Positions 25,337 through 34,125 of a stretch of DNA of 64,000 nt are shown in pieces. Each line of letters begins with the position of its first letter. The stretch's first letter is position 1. The notes beneath the pieces are model-generated. The model did not search any database. It was not told the DNA's origin and worked only from the letters and a program-made list of their open reading frames with translations. The translations under genes and the position numbers were made by a program. This DNA is from Flavobacteriales bacterium (GTDB lineage: Bacteria; Bacteroidota; Bacteroidia; Flavobacteriales_F; PHOS-HE28), in contig JACJZF010000014.1 in NCBI GenBank assembly GCA_020635725.1, positions 1 through 64,000 of the forward strand, written 5' to 3'.

Positions 25337-27156
25337 CCGCCTTAGCTGCCTCACGGGAAACGATGCAGAAGGAGCGGAGCGCTTCGCTGTCGCGCATGCT
25401 CCTTGCCCTGATCCTGTTCGGCATCGCCGCCTTGTGCAACGCGCAGGAGACGCGGAGCATCAACGGCCGCAAGTACATCGTGCATCACGTGGAGCAAGGG
25501 CAGACGCTCTATGCCATCGCACGGGCGCATGCCGTGGCCGTGAACGACCTGCTCCAAGCCAACCCCGAAGCGGCCAACGGGTTGAGCATCGGGCAGGAGA
25601 TCCTGATCCCCCAGGAGTCCATCGTGAAGAAGGAAGCGCGAACCGCCCCGGAACTCATGGCGCATGGCGAGCTGCGGCACACGGTGGCCAGGAAGGAGAC
25701 GCTGTTCGGCATCGCGCGGAAGTACGGCGTGGACATCAACGACCTCATGGAACGCAACGGGGGGATCACCGGCGGCTTGCATGAAGGAATGGAACTGGTG
25801 GTGCCCATGAAGAAGGTCTCCGGCGTGGATGAACGCGCCTTGCAGCCCGCGGAACCGGTGCATTACGTGGAGCATACCGTGCTGCCGGGCGAGACGCTCT
25901 TCGCCATCGGGAAGGCCTACGGCATCACGGCCGATGAAATCTCACGCGCCAATGGCGGCCTCCCGGAGGGATTGAAAGCAGGCTCCATCATCCGCATTCC
26001 CCGGCGCGGGGAGCAGGAGACGGTGGTCGCGCAACCTCAGCCGGAGCAGGCCATACCCGGTCAGCTGCATCATGTGGGACTGCTGCTGCCCTTCTCCACC
26101 TCGCGCAATGACAGCGTGATCGAGCACACGGCCCAGGACCCTGCGGGCGCCGGCTTCTACGAGGCCTCACGCATCGCCGCGCAATTCTATGCCGGCGCGC
26201 GCATGGCGCTCGACTCCATGGAGAAGCTGGGCCTGCGTGCCGACGTGACCGTGGTGGATGTCGGCGACGACCCACGCAGTTGGAGCGCGGCGCTGAAATC
26301 GCCTGCCGTGGCGAATCTCGATCTCAGCATCGGGCCCTTCCACCGGTCGGCGATCGAGCAGCTCGCGCGCGCTCAGCCGCGTACCCGCATCGTTTGCCCG
26401 GTGCCGCAGAGCAACAAGATCGTGCTGGGCCTGCCCAATGTGATCAAGACATCGACCTCGCGCAGCGATCTGGTGAAACACGCCGCACGCTTCGTCGCCG
26501 CGCGCCATGCGGCCGACAACATCATCTTGCTGCGTCCGGACATCGCCGGTGAGAAAGAGCTGCAGGGTCAGGTGCTTGCGGCGTTGAATGCCACCTTGGC
26601 CGCTCAGCCGAGCCGTGCGCGCGATTCGGTCCTCGTGATCAGCTCCGGCCGCCGCGATATCGGCGAGCTGGTCTCCAAGCTCGCGGCCAACCGCGTGAAC
26701 GTGGTGGTGGCGCCCAGCGACGATGTTGAATTCGTGACCTCCCTGGTAGGCAAGCTGAAGCCCCTGGCCGACAAGCATGCGATCGTGCTCGTGGGTCTGC
26801 AAGGCTGGCTGGAGATGGCGCCCGTGGCCGCCGAGGATCTCGACCGCTTGGGCTTCTGCTTCGCGGCACCATCGTTCTTCGATCCCGAGGACGCACGCGT
26901 GCAGGACTTCACCGCGCGTTACCGTGAGCGCTTCCACCAGGATGTGGATGAATACGCCCTGCTTGGCTTCGACGTCACCTTCCACCAGATGAAGGCGCTC
27001 ATGCAGGGTTCAGAGCCGGGTGCCGAATCGCCCTCCGATGAGCAGCCCTTGCACATGGGATTCCGCATGGGACGTACCGGGCCCGAGAACGGCCTGCGCA
27101 ATGAGTATGCGGTGATGCTGCAGGTGAAGGACATGCGCCTACAGCGTGCGCATTAG
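25333..27156 (+). CDS. LysM-repeat protein with a periplasmic-binding-like domain
   Basis: 607 residues from ATG 25333 (ATGA overlap with guaA); ATG 25363 is an alternative. A signal peptide ends at ALCNAQ. Three LysM peptidoglycan-binding repeats follow (HHVEQGQTLYAIARAHAVAV; RHTVARKETLFGIARKYGVD; EHTVLPGETLFAIGKAYGIT). The C-terminal ~370 residues look like a type 1 periplasmic-binding fold (VGLLLPFSTSRND, DLSIGPFHRSAIEQLA), similar to Bacteroidota LysM-amino-acid-binding fusions and reminiscent of LpoA. A role at the cell wall is likely; the ligand is unknown. Convergent with the desaturase, with only 2 bases between stops. Confidence 0.82.
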   Translation: MTALAASRETMQKERSASLSRMLLALILFGIAALCNAQETRSINGRKYIVHHVEQGQTLYAIARAHAVAVNDLLQANPEAANGLSIGQEILIPQESIVKKEARTAPELMAHGELRHTVARKETLFGIARKYGVDINDLMERNGGITGGLHEGMELVVPMKKVSGVDERALQPAEPVHYVEHTVLPGETLFAIGKAYGITADEISRANGGLPEGLKAGSIIRIPRRGEQETVVAQPQPEQAIPGQLHHVGLLLPFSTSRNDSVIEHTAQDPAGAGFYEASRIAAQFYAGARMALDSMEKLGLRADVTVVDVGDDPRSWSAALKSPAVANLDLSIGPFHRSAIEQLARAQPRTRIVCPVPQSNKIVLGLPNVIKTSTSRSDLVKHAARFVAARHAADNIILLRPDIAGEKELQGQVLAALNATLAAQPSRARDSVLVISSGRRDIGELVSKLAANRVNVVVAPSDDVEFVTSLVGKLKPLADKHAIVLVGLQGWLEMAPVAAEDLDRLGFCFAAPSFFDPEDARVQDFTARYRERFHQDVDEYALLGFDVTFHQMKALMQGSEPGAESPSDEQPLHMGFRMGRTGPENGLRNEYAVMLQVKDMRLQRAH

Positions 27157-27158
27157 GC

Positions 27159-28271
27159 TCAGTTGATGGCCTCGCTCGCCCGCGGCAGGCCGAGCGCGCG
27201 GAGCAAGGCGAAGTGCGAGCGGAGCGCCGACATGAACGACGTGTTCACCCGGTAAGGCACTCCGAACTCCTGCGCTGTTCGCCGCACGATGGGTGCGATC
27301 GCCGGATAATGCACGTGCGCCACACGAGGGAAGAGATGGTGCTCGATCTGGTAATTCAATCCGCCGATGTACCAGCTGAGCAGCCGATTGTCCGGCGCGA
27401 AGTCCACCGTGGTCTCCATCTGGTGCACCGCCCAATCATTCAGGATGCGACCGTCCGCATCGGGCAGGGGATGGCTCGTGCCCTCGACGGAATGCGCGAG
27501 TTGGAACACCACGGTGAGCACGATGCCCGATACGAAGTGCATGAGCAGGAAGCCGAAGAGCACCTGCAGCCAAGGGATTCCCACGGCCAGCGGCGCACCC
27601 AGCATCACGGCGAAGTACATGGCCTTCATCGCGATGATGCGGCCCAGGTCGCTCCGCCGCTCCTTCGGGCGCGCTGGTCCTACTCCCTCACGAGCGAAAA
27701 GCGCGAATTGCACGAGGTCCTTCGCGAGCACCCAGTAGAGCGTGAGAAGGCCGTAGAACACGATCGCATAGGCCCATTGGAACCGATGGTACCAGCGTTG
27801 CTCGGTATGCGGGGAGAACTTCAGCACCAGGCGGTCCTCGATGTCCTCGTCCACATGGGTGATGTTGGTGTAGGTGTGATGGAGGATGTTATGCTGCAGT
27901 TTCCAGTTGCGCGCGCTGCCGCCGCAGAGGTTCAAGGTGTGCCCGAGCCACCAGTTGATCCGTTCATCGGCTGAATAGGCGCCATGGTTCGCATCGTGCA
28001 TCACGCTCATGCCGATGCCGGCCAGCCCGAGCCCCATGAGGAACCAGAGCCCAAGGCCCAGAGGAAAGTCGGGCCTCGTGATCAGCAGCGCCACGAAAGG
28101 CACGATGTAGAGGGCTACGAGCACCACGGTCTTCAGCACCATGGAGCGGTCAGCGTGCGGGCTCAGGCCACTTTCCTTGAAGTACGCATCCACACGGCGA
28201 CGTACCGTGTCATGAAAGGCATTCCTTTCCCGCGCCGTGAACTTGACCTGCCGGTGATTGCTCATCCCCAT
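27159..28271 (-). CDS. Membrane fatty acid / acyl-CoA desaturase
   Basis: 370 residues with four main hydrophobic segments and the three histidine boxes of di-iron desaturases: HDANHGAYS, HNILHHTYTN and QIEHHLFP. The Q-x-x-HH third box is typical of front-end (delta-6-like) desaturases, here without a cytochrome b5 domain. It introduces a double bond into membrane acyl chains; regioselectivity cannot be read. An in-frame ATG at 28265 is also possible. Confidence 0.9.
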   Translation of the reverse strand: MGMSNHRQVKFTARERNAFHDTVRRRVDAYFKESGLSPHADRSMVLKTVVLVALYIVPFVALLITRPDFPLGLGLWFLMGLGLAGIGMSVMHDANHGAYSADERINWWLGHTLNLCGGSARNWKLQHNILHHTYTNITHVDEDIEDRLVLKFSPHTEQRWYHRFQWAYAIVFYGLLTLYWVLAKDLVQFALFAREGVGPARPKERRSDLGRIIAMKAMYFAVMLGAPLAVGIPWLQVLFGFLLMHFVSGIVLTVVFQLAHSVEGTSHPLPDADGRILNDWAVHQMETTVDFAPDNRLLSWYIGGLNYQIEHHLFPRVAHVHYPAIAPIVRRTAQEFGVPYRVNTSFMSALRSHFALLRALGLPRASEAIN

Positions 28272-28361
28272 CTCGGAGCTGCAGCAAATGGTCGCCCGGT
28301 TCAGGCGGTGAAGGTATCCTGTTCGACATCACTGGATCATGGCCGTCGGGATCGCTTGCCT

Positions 28362-28694
28362 TCAGCCCCCATGACCCGCCAACGCCATGGCCTGCGCGAC
28401 ACCGAGTTGGAATAAGCGCGCATCGGCCTTGCGCAGTTCCACGAAGGTGGCGCCCTTACCGCCCCATTTGTTCGGCACCGGGAAGAAGACCACCGGATGG
28501 GGCGCATGCAGCTGAGCCTGCAGCTCGGTGTCGAGCATCAGTACCGCGCGGTTGTCCTCGATCCAAAGCGTGAGGAAGATGCGGGTGGGCTTGCCCTTGG
28601 CATTCGTGCCCCGGTATGCGGGACGGCCGAAATGATCGTGCTCGGTCACTCCAGGTTGAGCGAGCAGCCATTCGCGCGCGGACAGCGCGTCCAT
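28362..28694 (-). CDS. MmcQ/YjbR family protein
   Basis: 110 residues of the MmcQ/YjbR fold, small alpha/beta proteins with a cyanophage-MotA-like fold of unsettled function. Family text: AREWLLAQPGVTEHDHFGRP, KPTRIFLTLWIEDNRAVLML and the C-terminal KADARLFQLGVAQAMALAG. It starts 5 bases after the stop of the small gene at 28700-28888, so the two probably form an operon. Confidence 0.8.
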   Translation of the reverse strand: MDALSAREWLLAQPGVTEHDHFGRPAYRGTNAKGKPTRIFLTLWIEDNRAVLMLDTELQAQLHAPHPVVFFPVPNKWGGKGATFVELRKADARLFQLGVAQAMALAGHGG

Positions 28695-28699
28695 CCCGG

Positions 28700-28888
28700 T
28701 CAGTTGAGGTAGGGCCAGCTCTGCGCCGGGCTCAGCACCTCGAAATGCAGCTCACCGGCTCCATCTCGCCATTGCAGCGCCACCCGGTCACGACGGCCGC
28801 GTTGCGCGCCACGCACGGCCACCAGCAATTCATCCGGCACTTGACGCACGGCTTTGCGGCGGGTGGGAGTACGGCCTTTGGGGCTCAT
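28700..28888 (-). CDS. Small basic protein of unknown function
   Basis: 62 residues from ATG 28888. The N-terminal third is very basic (KGRTPTRRKAVRQVPDE); the rest is predicted beta-rich (VALQWRDGAGELHFEVL). It is not recognised. The reasons to call it are a -7 box (TATATTCG) ending exactly 4 bases before the ATG, as at ten other genes here, and its 5-base spacing to the YjbR-like gene. A longer frame through this stretch runs antisense through the tricorn gene and is not believed. Confidence 0.55.
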   Translation of the reverse strand: MSPKGRTPTRRKAVRQVPDELLVAVRGAQRGRRDRVALQWRDGAGELHFEVLSPAQSWPYLN

Positions 28889-28892
28889 GCAC

Positions 28893-28900
28893 CGAATATA
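28893..28900 (-). promoter_or_regulatory. -7 box abutting the small gene at 28700-28888
   Basis: TATATTCG on the - strand, 4 bases before the ATG; predicts a leaderless transcript. Confidence 0.5.
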
Positions 28901-29043
28901 ACCCCCGGGCCCTATCGGCGCCAGCACCTTTTCACATTTCTTGGAATGCTTGGGACGATTGTGCTGGGCACACGACTGGCACGAAAGCGCTGTCACCCGG
29001 TAGAAGCCGCGCTTCCACCGCTGAAATGAAGCGTGGCTGGTGA

Positions 29044-32000
29044 TCAATCGCCCAAGAGCACCTTCACCGCCTCCTCCAGCTGCTGATCGCGGCCCTGGCT
29101 CACGGCGCCGGGGTCGAGGGGCTGCTTCACGTCGGGCTCGAGCTGCTGGTTCTCCAGGTAATTGCCATTGTTGTCGATCATGCCCACCTGCGGGATGCCG
29201 AACCACATGCCGTTCTGCAGGCCTTCCCACCACACGGCCGTGCCGGTGCCGGCCACGGGCATGCCCACCAGCTTGCCGATGCCCAGCGCGCGGTAGGTCA
29301 CCGGGAACATGTGCGCGTCGCTGTAGTTGCCCTCGCTCATCACCACCACGCTCGGCTTCTGCCACTTGAACTGCGGCTCGGTGCCCAGCTTCTGGCCACG
29401 CGGCTCCATGCGCATGTAGGTCTTGCCGTTCAGGAAGGTGGCCAGGTCGTCGTGCAGCCAGCCACCGCCATTGAAGCGTGTGTCCACCACCAGGCCCTTG
29501 CGGTCGTGGTAGCGGCCCAGCGCCTCCTCGTACACCACGCGGAAGCTGTGATCGTTCATGCCTTCCACGTGCACGTAGCCGAGTTGGCCTTTGCTCAGGC
29601 TGTCCACCAAGTGGCGGCAGCGCTCCACCCAGCGGGTGTAGAGCATGTCGAATTCCTCGCCGATGCCCACGGGCTTCACGCTCTCGTCCCAGCGCGCGCC
29701 GGTCTTGGGGTCGTGCAGCGATAGGAGGGTGGGCTTGCCGGCTTTGCGGTTCAGCAGGCGATAGGGGTCCATGTCGGCAGCGATGACCTCGCCGTCGATC
29801 TTCTCGATCACCACGTCGGCCTTCATCTTGGTGCCATCCTTGAACACCGTGTTGCGCGGCAGCACCTCGGCCACGGTCAGGCCCGGGCCGTCGGTATAGG
29901 CGAAGAGCAGGCCCAGCGCGGCGGTGCGGTCGCCCTCGGGGTCGCTGAAGCGGTAGCCGCTGCCGGTGTGGCTGGCGTTGAGCTCGCCGAGCAGCTCGCT
30001 CAGCAGCTCGCTCATGTCGAAGTTGTTGTTGATGCTGGGCACGAAGCGCTGGTACTCGGCCTTCAGACCATCCCAGTCCACGCCGTGCAGGTCGGGGCGG
30101 TAGAATTTCTTCTTCACCTGCCGCCACGCGTGCTCGAAGAGGTAGGCGCGCTCGGCGTTCTCGTTCAGCTGCATCTCGCCGCTCACCCCTACGCCCTTCA
30201 TCTCGCTCTTGTCGATGTCGTACCGCGAGATGCTCCCACTGTTCAGGAAGTAGAGGTTCTTGCCGTCCTTGTCCAGCAGCAGGTCGCTGGCCCAGCCGGC
30301 GCCCATCTTCCCGATGATCTTGGCCTCGCGCTTGCGCAGCTCGAACTGCCACAGGTCGTAGCCCTTCTCGAAGGGGGTGAGATAGAAGAGCTTTTCGCCA
30401 TCCTTGCTCAGCACGGCGCTGCTCAGGAAGCTGCTGTTCGGCGTCAGGCGCACCTTGCGCTCCCAGAGGCCGTCCATGTCGATCTTGACCGGCTTCACTT
30501 CCTCCTTCTTCTCCTCCTTGCCGTCCTTCTTCTTGTCCTTTTCCTTGCCCTTCTTCTCGTCCTTGCCGTCGTCGCCGTCCTTCTTCTCATCAGCATCCTT
30601 GGCCAGCTCGGCGTCCTCCTTGCTCAGCTTGTACTTGTCGAAGGCCTCGCGGGTGAGGAAGAGGGCGTACACATCGGTCTGAGAGCCCCAGCTGGCGTGG
30701 TTCTTCATGCCGTCGCGGCTGCTGAACCAGGTGATGGCCGTGCCGTCGTGGTTCCACTCGGGGTGGCCGCCGCCATAGCCGCTGCGCGTCAGGTCGATGG
30801 GCTCGCTCTTGCCATCGGCGTTCACGATGCCCACCTGGTCGATCCACTGGTCGGGGTGCAGGAACTGCGCCACGAGCCACTTGCTGTCGGGACTCCATTG
30901 GAACCACTGGTCGCCATCGGCGTAGCTGTAGTTGCGGATGGCGGGGAGCACGGTGCGCGTCTGCTTGCTGGCCACGTTCAACACCTTCAGCGCGGTGCGC
31001 TCTTCGAGGTAGGCCACCTCCTTGCCATCGGGGCTATAGGCCGCCTGGAACTCCTCGGCGGGTGTGGCGAGCAACGGCTCCTCCTTCAGCAGGGTGGCGT
31101 TGAAGAAGTACTTCTCCTCGGGACGCGTGATCTCGGTGGTGTACAGGTCCCAGCTGCCGTTGCGCTCGGTGGCGTAGAGCAATTTGCGGCCGTCGGGGTG
31201 CCAGCTCACGCTGCGCTCCTGCTCGGGCGTGTCGGTAATGCGGCGCGTGGTGCCTTCGAGGCTGGCCACGAAGACCTCGCCGCGGTGGATGAAGGCTACC
31301 TCCTTGCCGTTGGGCGAGGGTACCACCTGGTCCACGTCGCCGTTCACGCTCACGGTGCGCACGGGGTTGTAGCGGCCGTCGGTGACGATGCGGATGGGCA
31401 CCTCCTTCGGCTGACCGCCATCGGTCATGGTGTGGATGCCGCCGCGGTGGTTGAAGCAGAGCAGGCCGCCATCGCTGATGCTGAGCGAGCGGATCGGATG
31501 CTGGGCGAGGAAGCTGACCTGCGTGCTGGCGCCGCCGGTCACGGGCATCTTGTGGATGTTGAAGGTGCCCTTCTCCTCGGTGAGGTAGTAAATGGTGCGG
31601 CCATCCTTGCTGAAGACCGGGTTGCGGTCCTCTCCGGCGAAAGAGGTGAGCTGCTTGTACTCCTTGGTCGTTGGATTGAAGGTCCAGACATCGCGGGTGA
31701 CGCTGCTCGTGTGGTGCTTGCGGTAGCTGTCCTCGTAGCCTTTGCGGTCGTGGTAGGCGATGAGCTGGCCGTCGGGCGAGTACACCGCCATCTGCATGGC
31801 GATGGTGCTGACCTGCTTCGGGCGCCCGCCCTTCACGGGCACGGTGTACAGTTCGCCCAGGCCGCCCACGGGGAAGTGCTGGTTGCGCGGGTCGTCCTGC
31901 CGGTTGGCGTAGAAGAGCACCTGCTGGTTGTCGCGGCTGAAGGCGCTGGGCACCTCGCCGTTGCTGTGGAAGGTGAGGCGCGTGGGTGCTCCGCCCTCGG

Positions 32001-32277
32001 CGGGCATCACGAACACATCGTTGTTGCCGTGTCGCGTGCTGGCGAAGGCGATGGATTTTCCGTCGTTGCTCCACACCGGGCTATGGTCGTAGGCCTCGTT
32101 GGTGGTGAGGGCCACGGCATCGCCGCCTGCCGCCGGCACGCGCCAGATGTCACCCTGGTAACAGAAAACGATGGTGGCGCCGTCGGGGGAGATCGCGGGC
32201 TGACGGAGCCAGAGTGGCGTTTGGGCCGCCGCGGCCAGGGAGAGCAGGCAGGTGAAGGGAACGAGGATTTTTCGCAT
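29044..32277 (-). CDS. Tricorn-like S41 serine protease
   Basis: 1077 residues. A signal peptide (to about 18, LAAAAQ) is followed by two WD40/TolB-like beta-propellers (~20-640, with repeated SPDG and S-x-DGK-type blades), then PDZ and S41 (tail-specific protease) domains. The expected nucleophile is Ser in EGNYSDAHMFPV, with VDTRFNGGGWLHDD upstream. Tricorn-type proteases degrade peptides; the signal peptide puts this one in the periplasm or on the surface. An extreme Lys/Asp/Glu-rich linker (bases ~30485-30610) splits the second propeller. A -7 box lies 4 bases before the ATG. Confidence 0.92.
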   Translation of the reverse strand: MRKILVPFTCLLSLAAAAQTPLWLRQPAISPDGATIVFCYQGDIWRVPAAGGDAVALTTNEAYDHSPVWSNDGKSIAFASTRHGNNDVFVMPAEGGAPTRLTFHSNGEVPSAFSRDNQQVLFYANRQDDPRNQHFPVGGLGELYTVPVKGGRPKQVSTIAMQMAVYSPDGQLIAYHDRKGYEDSYRKHHTSSVTRDVWTFNPTTKEYKQLTSFAGEDRNPVFSKDGRTIYYLTEEKGTFNIHKMPVTGGASTQVSFLAQHPIRSLSISDGGLLCFNHRGGIHTMTDGGQPKEVPIRIVTDGRYNPVRTVSVNGDVDQVVPSPNGKEVAFIHRGEVFVASLEGTTRRITDTPEQERSVSWHPDGRKLLYATERNGSWDLYTTEITRPEEKYFFNATLLKEEPLLATPAEEFQAAYSPDGKEVAYLEERTALKVLNVASKQTRTVLPAIRNYSYADGDQWFQWSPDSKWLVAQFLHPDQWIDQVGIVNADGKSEPIDLTRSGYGGGHPEWNHDGTAITWFSSRDGMKNHASWGSQTDVYALFLTREAFDKYKLSKEDAELAKDADEKKDGDDGKDEKKGKEKDKKKDGKEEKKEEVKPVKIDMDGLWERKVRLTPNSSFLSSAVLSKDGEKLFYLTPFEKGYDLWQFELRKREAKIIGKMGAGWASDLLLDKDGKNLYFLNSGSISRYDIDKSEMKGVGVSGEMQLNENAERAYLFEHAWRQVKKKFYRPDLHGVDWDGLKAEYQRFVPSINNNFDMSELLSELLGELNASHTGSGYRFSDPEGDRTAALGLLFAYTDGPGLTVAEVLPRNTVFKDGTKMKADVVIEKIDGEVIAADMDPYRLLNRKAGKPTLLSLHDPKTGARWDESVKPVGIGEEFDMLYTRWVERCRHLVDSLSKGQLGYVHVEGMNDHSFRVVYEEALGRYHDRKGLVVDTRFNGGGWLHDDLATFLNGKTYMRMEPRGQKLGTEPQFKWQKPSVVVMSEGNYSDAHMFPVTYRALGIGKLVGMPVAGTGTAVWWEGLQNGMWFGIPQVGMIDNNGNYLENQQLEPDVKQPLDPGAVSQGRDQQLEEAVKVLLGD

Positions 32278-32281
32278 GCGC

Positions 32282-32289
32282 CAAAACTA
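32282..32289 (-). promoter_or_regulatory. -7 box abutting the tricorn gene
   Basis: TAGTTTTG on the - strand, a full match to TAnnTTTG, ending 4 bases before the ATG at 32277. Confidence 0.6.
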
Positions 32290-32401
32290 TCCGCTGGGAC
32301 GGATGGTGGAGCGCGGTTCGTCACAGGTCGCGCGGCCCGTCCTGATTCATCCCCTGTTCAATCCGCAGGTCATTGAATCGAATAGGGGAGCGGGCTATTT
32401 C

Positions 32402-32556
32402 TTCCACCTTTCCCTTGATGGACCCCGCATCAACTCTGCGGGGCTTCCGCCAAAGATCAACCACGATCCAAGCCGCGGTCCGTCCCACACGGGCCCGCAG
32501 CACAGGCCTCCTGAGACGGGCGCGGCCGCGCGGATCGTGGACGCCCACCGCACGTG
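32402..32556 (+). repeat. Structured dispersed element R1, copy 1
   Basis: It begins CCACCTTTCCCTTGATGG, carries a 7-bp hairpin CCCCGCA/TGCGGGG at 32422-32442, then GCCAAAGATCAACCACGATC. The main hairpin has outer arms CCACGATCC (32461-32469) and GGATCGTGG (32532-32540) and nested GC-rich stems. It lies between the divergent tricorn and TMEM175 genes, a ~400-base gap with no other content except the promoter boxes. Confidence 0.7.
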
Positions 32557-32668
32557 GCACCTGAGGGAAAGTGCGGGCTCAGGTGGCAGCGCATTCTATT
32601 GGATGTGATGCGGTTTCTTTTTGATCGGTCCGGTTCAAGCGGTGCCAACGCGTGTCCATCCCGCGCAA

Positions 32669-32676
32669 CATCTTTG
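32669..32676 (+). promoter_or_regulatory. -7 box abutting the TMEM175-like gene
   Basis: CATCTTTG, ending 4 bases before ATG 32681; first base differs from TAnnTTTG. Confidence 0.45.
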
Positions 32677-32680
32677 GGGC

Positions 32681-33286
32681 ATGACCAAGAACCGCATGGA
32701 GGCCTTCAGCGATGGCGTGCTGGCCATCATCATCACCATCATGGTGCTGGAGCTGAAGGTGCCGCATGATGCCTCGCTGGACGCGCTGCTGGAATCGTGG
32801 CCGGTGTTCGTGAGTTACGTGCTCAGCTTCGTGTACCTGGCCATCTACTGGAACAATCACCACCACTTGCTGCATGCCTCCAGGGGCGTGAACGGCTCCA
32901 TCCTCTGGGCCAACGTCCACCTGCTTTTCTGGCTTTCGCTGGTGCCCTTCACCACGGGCTGGATGGGGGAGAACCACTTCGCCGCCGTGCCCACCGCGCT
33001 TTATGGCGTGGTGCTCCTCATGGCCGGCATCGCCTATTGGCTGCTCTCAACGGCGATCATCCGCCACGAGGGCCCTGACTCCGTGCTGCGAAAAGCCGTG
33101 GGCAACGATCTCAAAGGGAAGAGCTCGGTCGTGCTCTACGCCATTGCCGTGCCATGCGTGTACTGGCTGCCTGCGGTCTCGTGGTGCATCTACGTGCTGG
33201 TGGCGCTGATGTGGCTCGTGCCCGATAGCCGCATCGAACGGCAGCTCCGTGCATCGGACCATCAGAGCAGAGAGAACCGTGAATGA
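32681..33286 (+). CDS. TMEM175-type (DUF1211) potassium channel
   Basis: 201 residues, six hydrophobic segments. The N-terminal signature NRMEAFSDGVLAIIITIMVL contains the RxxxFSD motif of bacterial TMEM175 K+ channels, which form tetramers whose TM1 lines the pore. I start at ATG 32681 rather than 32621 because the signature begins there and a -7 box ends 4 bases upstream. The last codons (ENRE-stop) are supplied by the first unit of the downstream repeat array, so the native C terminus has probably been replaced. Confidence 0.88.
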   Translation: MTKNRMEAFSDGVLAIIITIMVLELKVPHDASLDALLESWPVFVSYVLSFVYLAIYWNNHHHLLHASRGVNGSILWANVHLLFWLSLVPFTTGWMGENHFAAVPTALYGVVLLMAGIAYWLLSTAIIRHEGPDSVLRKAVGNDLKGKSSVVLYAIAVPCVYWLPAVSWCIYVLVALMWLVPDSRIERQLRASDHQSRENRE

Positions 33287-34078
33287 ACGTGCGTGAACGG
33301 TAATGGGCTCGTATCGCCTGGCATTCCATCCTTTTCATGCACGCGCAAAGCCGATTGCATCCCGGCGTTCATCCGTGTGAATCGGTGTCCATCCGTGGTT
33401 CAGTTCTCCCTGAGAACCGTGAATGGACGTGCATGGACGGCAATAAGCTAAGGGTCCCGGGCATTCATTCCTGTCCATCCCCGTTCATTGCCGGTTGCAT
33501 TTCTGGCGGTCGTTGGCTGCGTGTCTGGTCAGCGCGAGCGAAGCGTGGCACTGTGGTTCAATGGGCTGTGAGAACCGTGAATGGACGTGCATGAACGGCA
33601 ATGAACTCGTGTCGCCTTACATTCCATCCTGTTCATGCACGCGCAACGCCGATTGCATCCCGGCGTGCATCCGTGTGAATCGGTGTCCATCCCTGGTTCT
33701 CCTGGCTCTGAGAACCGTGAATGGACGTGCATGGACGGCAATAGGCTCATGCCGCCGGGCATCCATTCCTGTTCATCCCCGTTCATTGCCGGTTGTATTT
33801 CTCGCGGTCGTTCCCTTGTGGCACTGTGGTTCAGTGGGCCGTGGGAACCGTGAATGAACGTGCATGGACGGCAATGAACTCGTGTCGCCTTACATTCCAT
33901 CCAGTTCATGCGCGCGCAAAGCCGATTACATCCCGGCGTTCATCCGTGTGAATCGGTGTCCATCCGTGGTTCAGTTCTCCCCGAGAACCGTGAATGGACG
34001 TGCATGAGCGGCAATAAGCTCAGGGTCCCGGGCATTCATTCCTGTCCATCCCCGTTCATTGCCGGTTGCATTTTCCGG
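33272..34078 (+). repeat. Alternating A/B composite repeat array R2 (three A and three B units)
   Basis: Six units each open with GAGAACCGTGAATG or a one-base variant: A1 33272-33411, B1 33412-33569, A2 33570-33709, B2 33710-33842, A3 33843-33982, B3 33983 to ~34078. All A units are exactly 140 bp and contain CATCCGTGTGAATCGGTGTC, a text resembling short intergenic repeats seen in other phyla. B units are 158, 133 and at least 96 bp and contain CCGTTCATTGCCGGTTG. CGGCAAT and ATTGCCG within units can pair. Short frames through it are not believed to be genes. Confidence 0.9.
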
Positions 34079-34113
34079 GCTGGCATCATGGTTCCGCCCA
34101 GCCCGCCATTGCG

Positions 34114-34121
34114 TTGCTTTG
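34114..34121 (+). promoter_or_regulatory. -7-like box abutting the HExxH protease gene
   Basis: TTGCTTTG, ending 4 bases before ATG 34126. Confidence 0.45.
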
Positions 34122-34125
34122 TGTC

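Noticed and set aside
29044..30352. Long frame on the same strand as, but out of phase with, the tricorn gene, ending at 28700
   Set aside because: Arg/Pro/Gln-rich translation is a typical high-GC frame shadow; only its last 62 residues (28700-28888), outside the tricorn gene, are kept as a separate small gene.
29968..32376. 802-residue antisense frame over the tricorn gene
   Set aside because: Ala/Val/His-rich shadow of a GC-rich coding strand; the opposite strand has clear domains and motifs.
33272..34078. Protein-coding frames within the A/B repeat array
   Set aside because: They exist only because copies share the same frame; they have no signal, domain or start context and end at unit borders.
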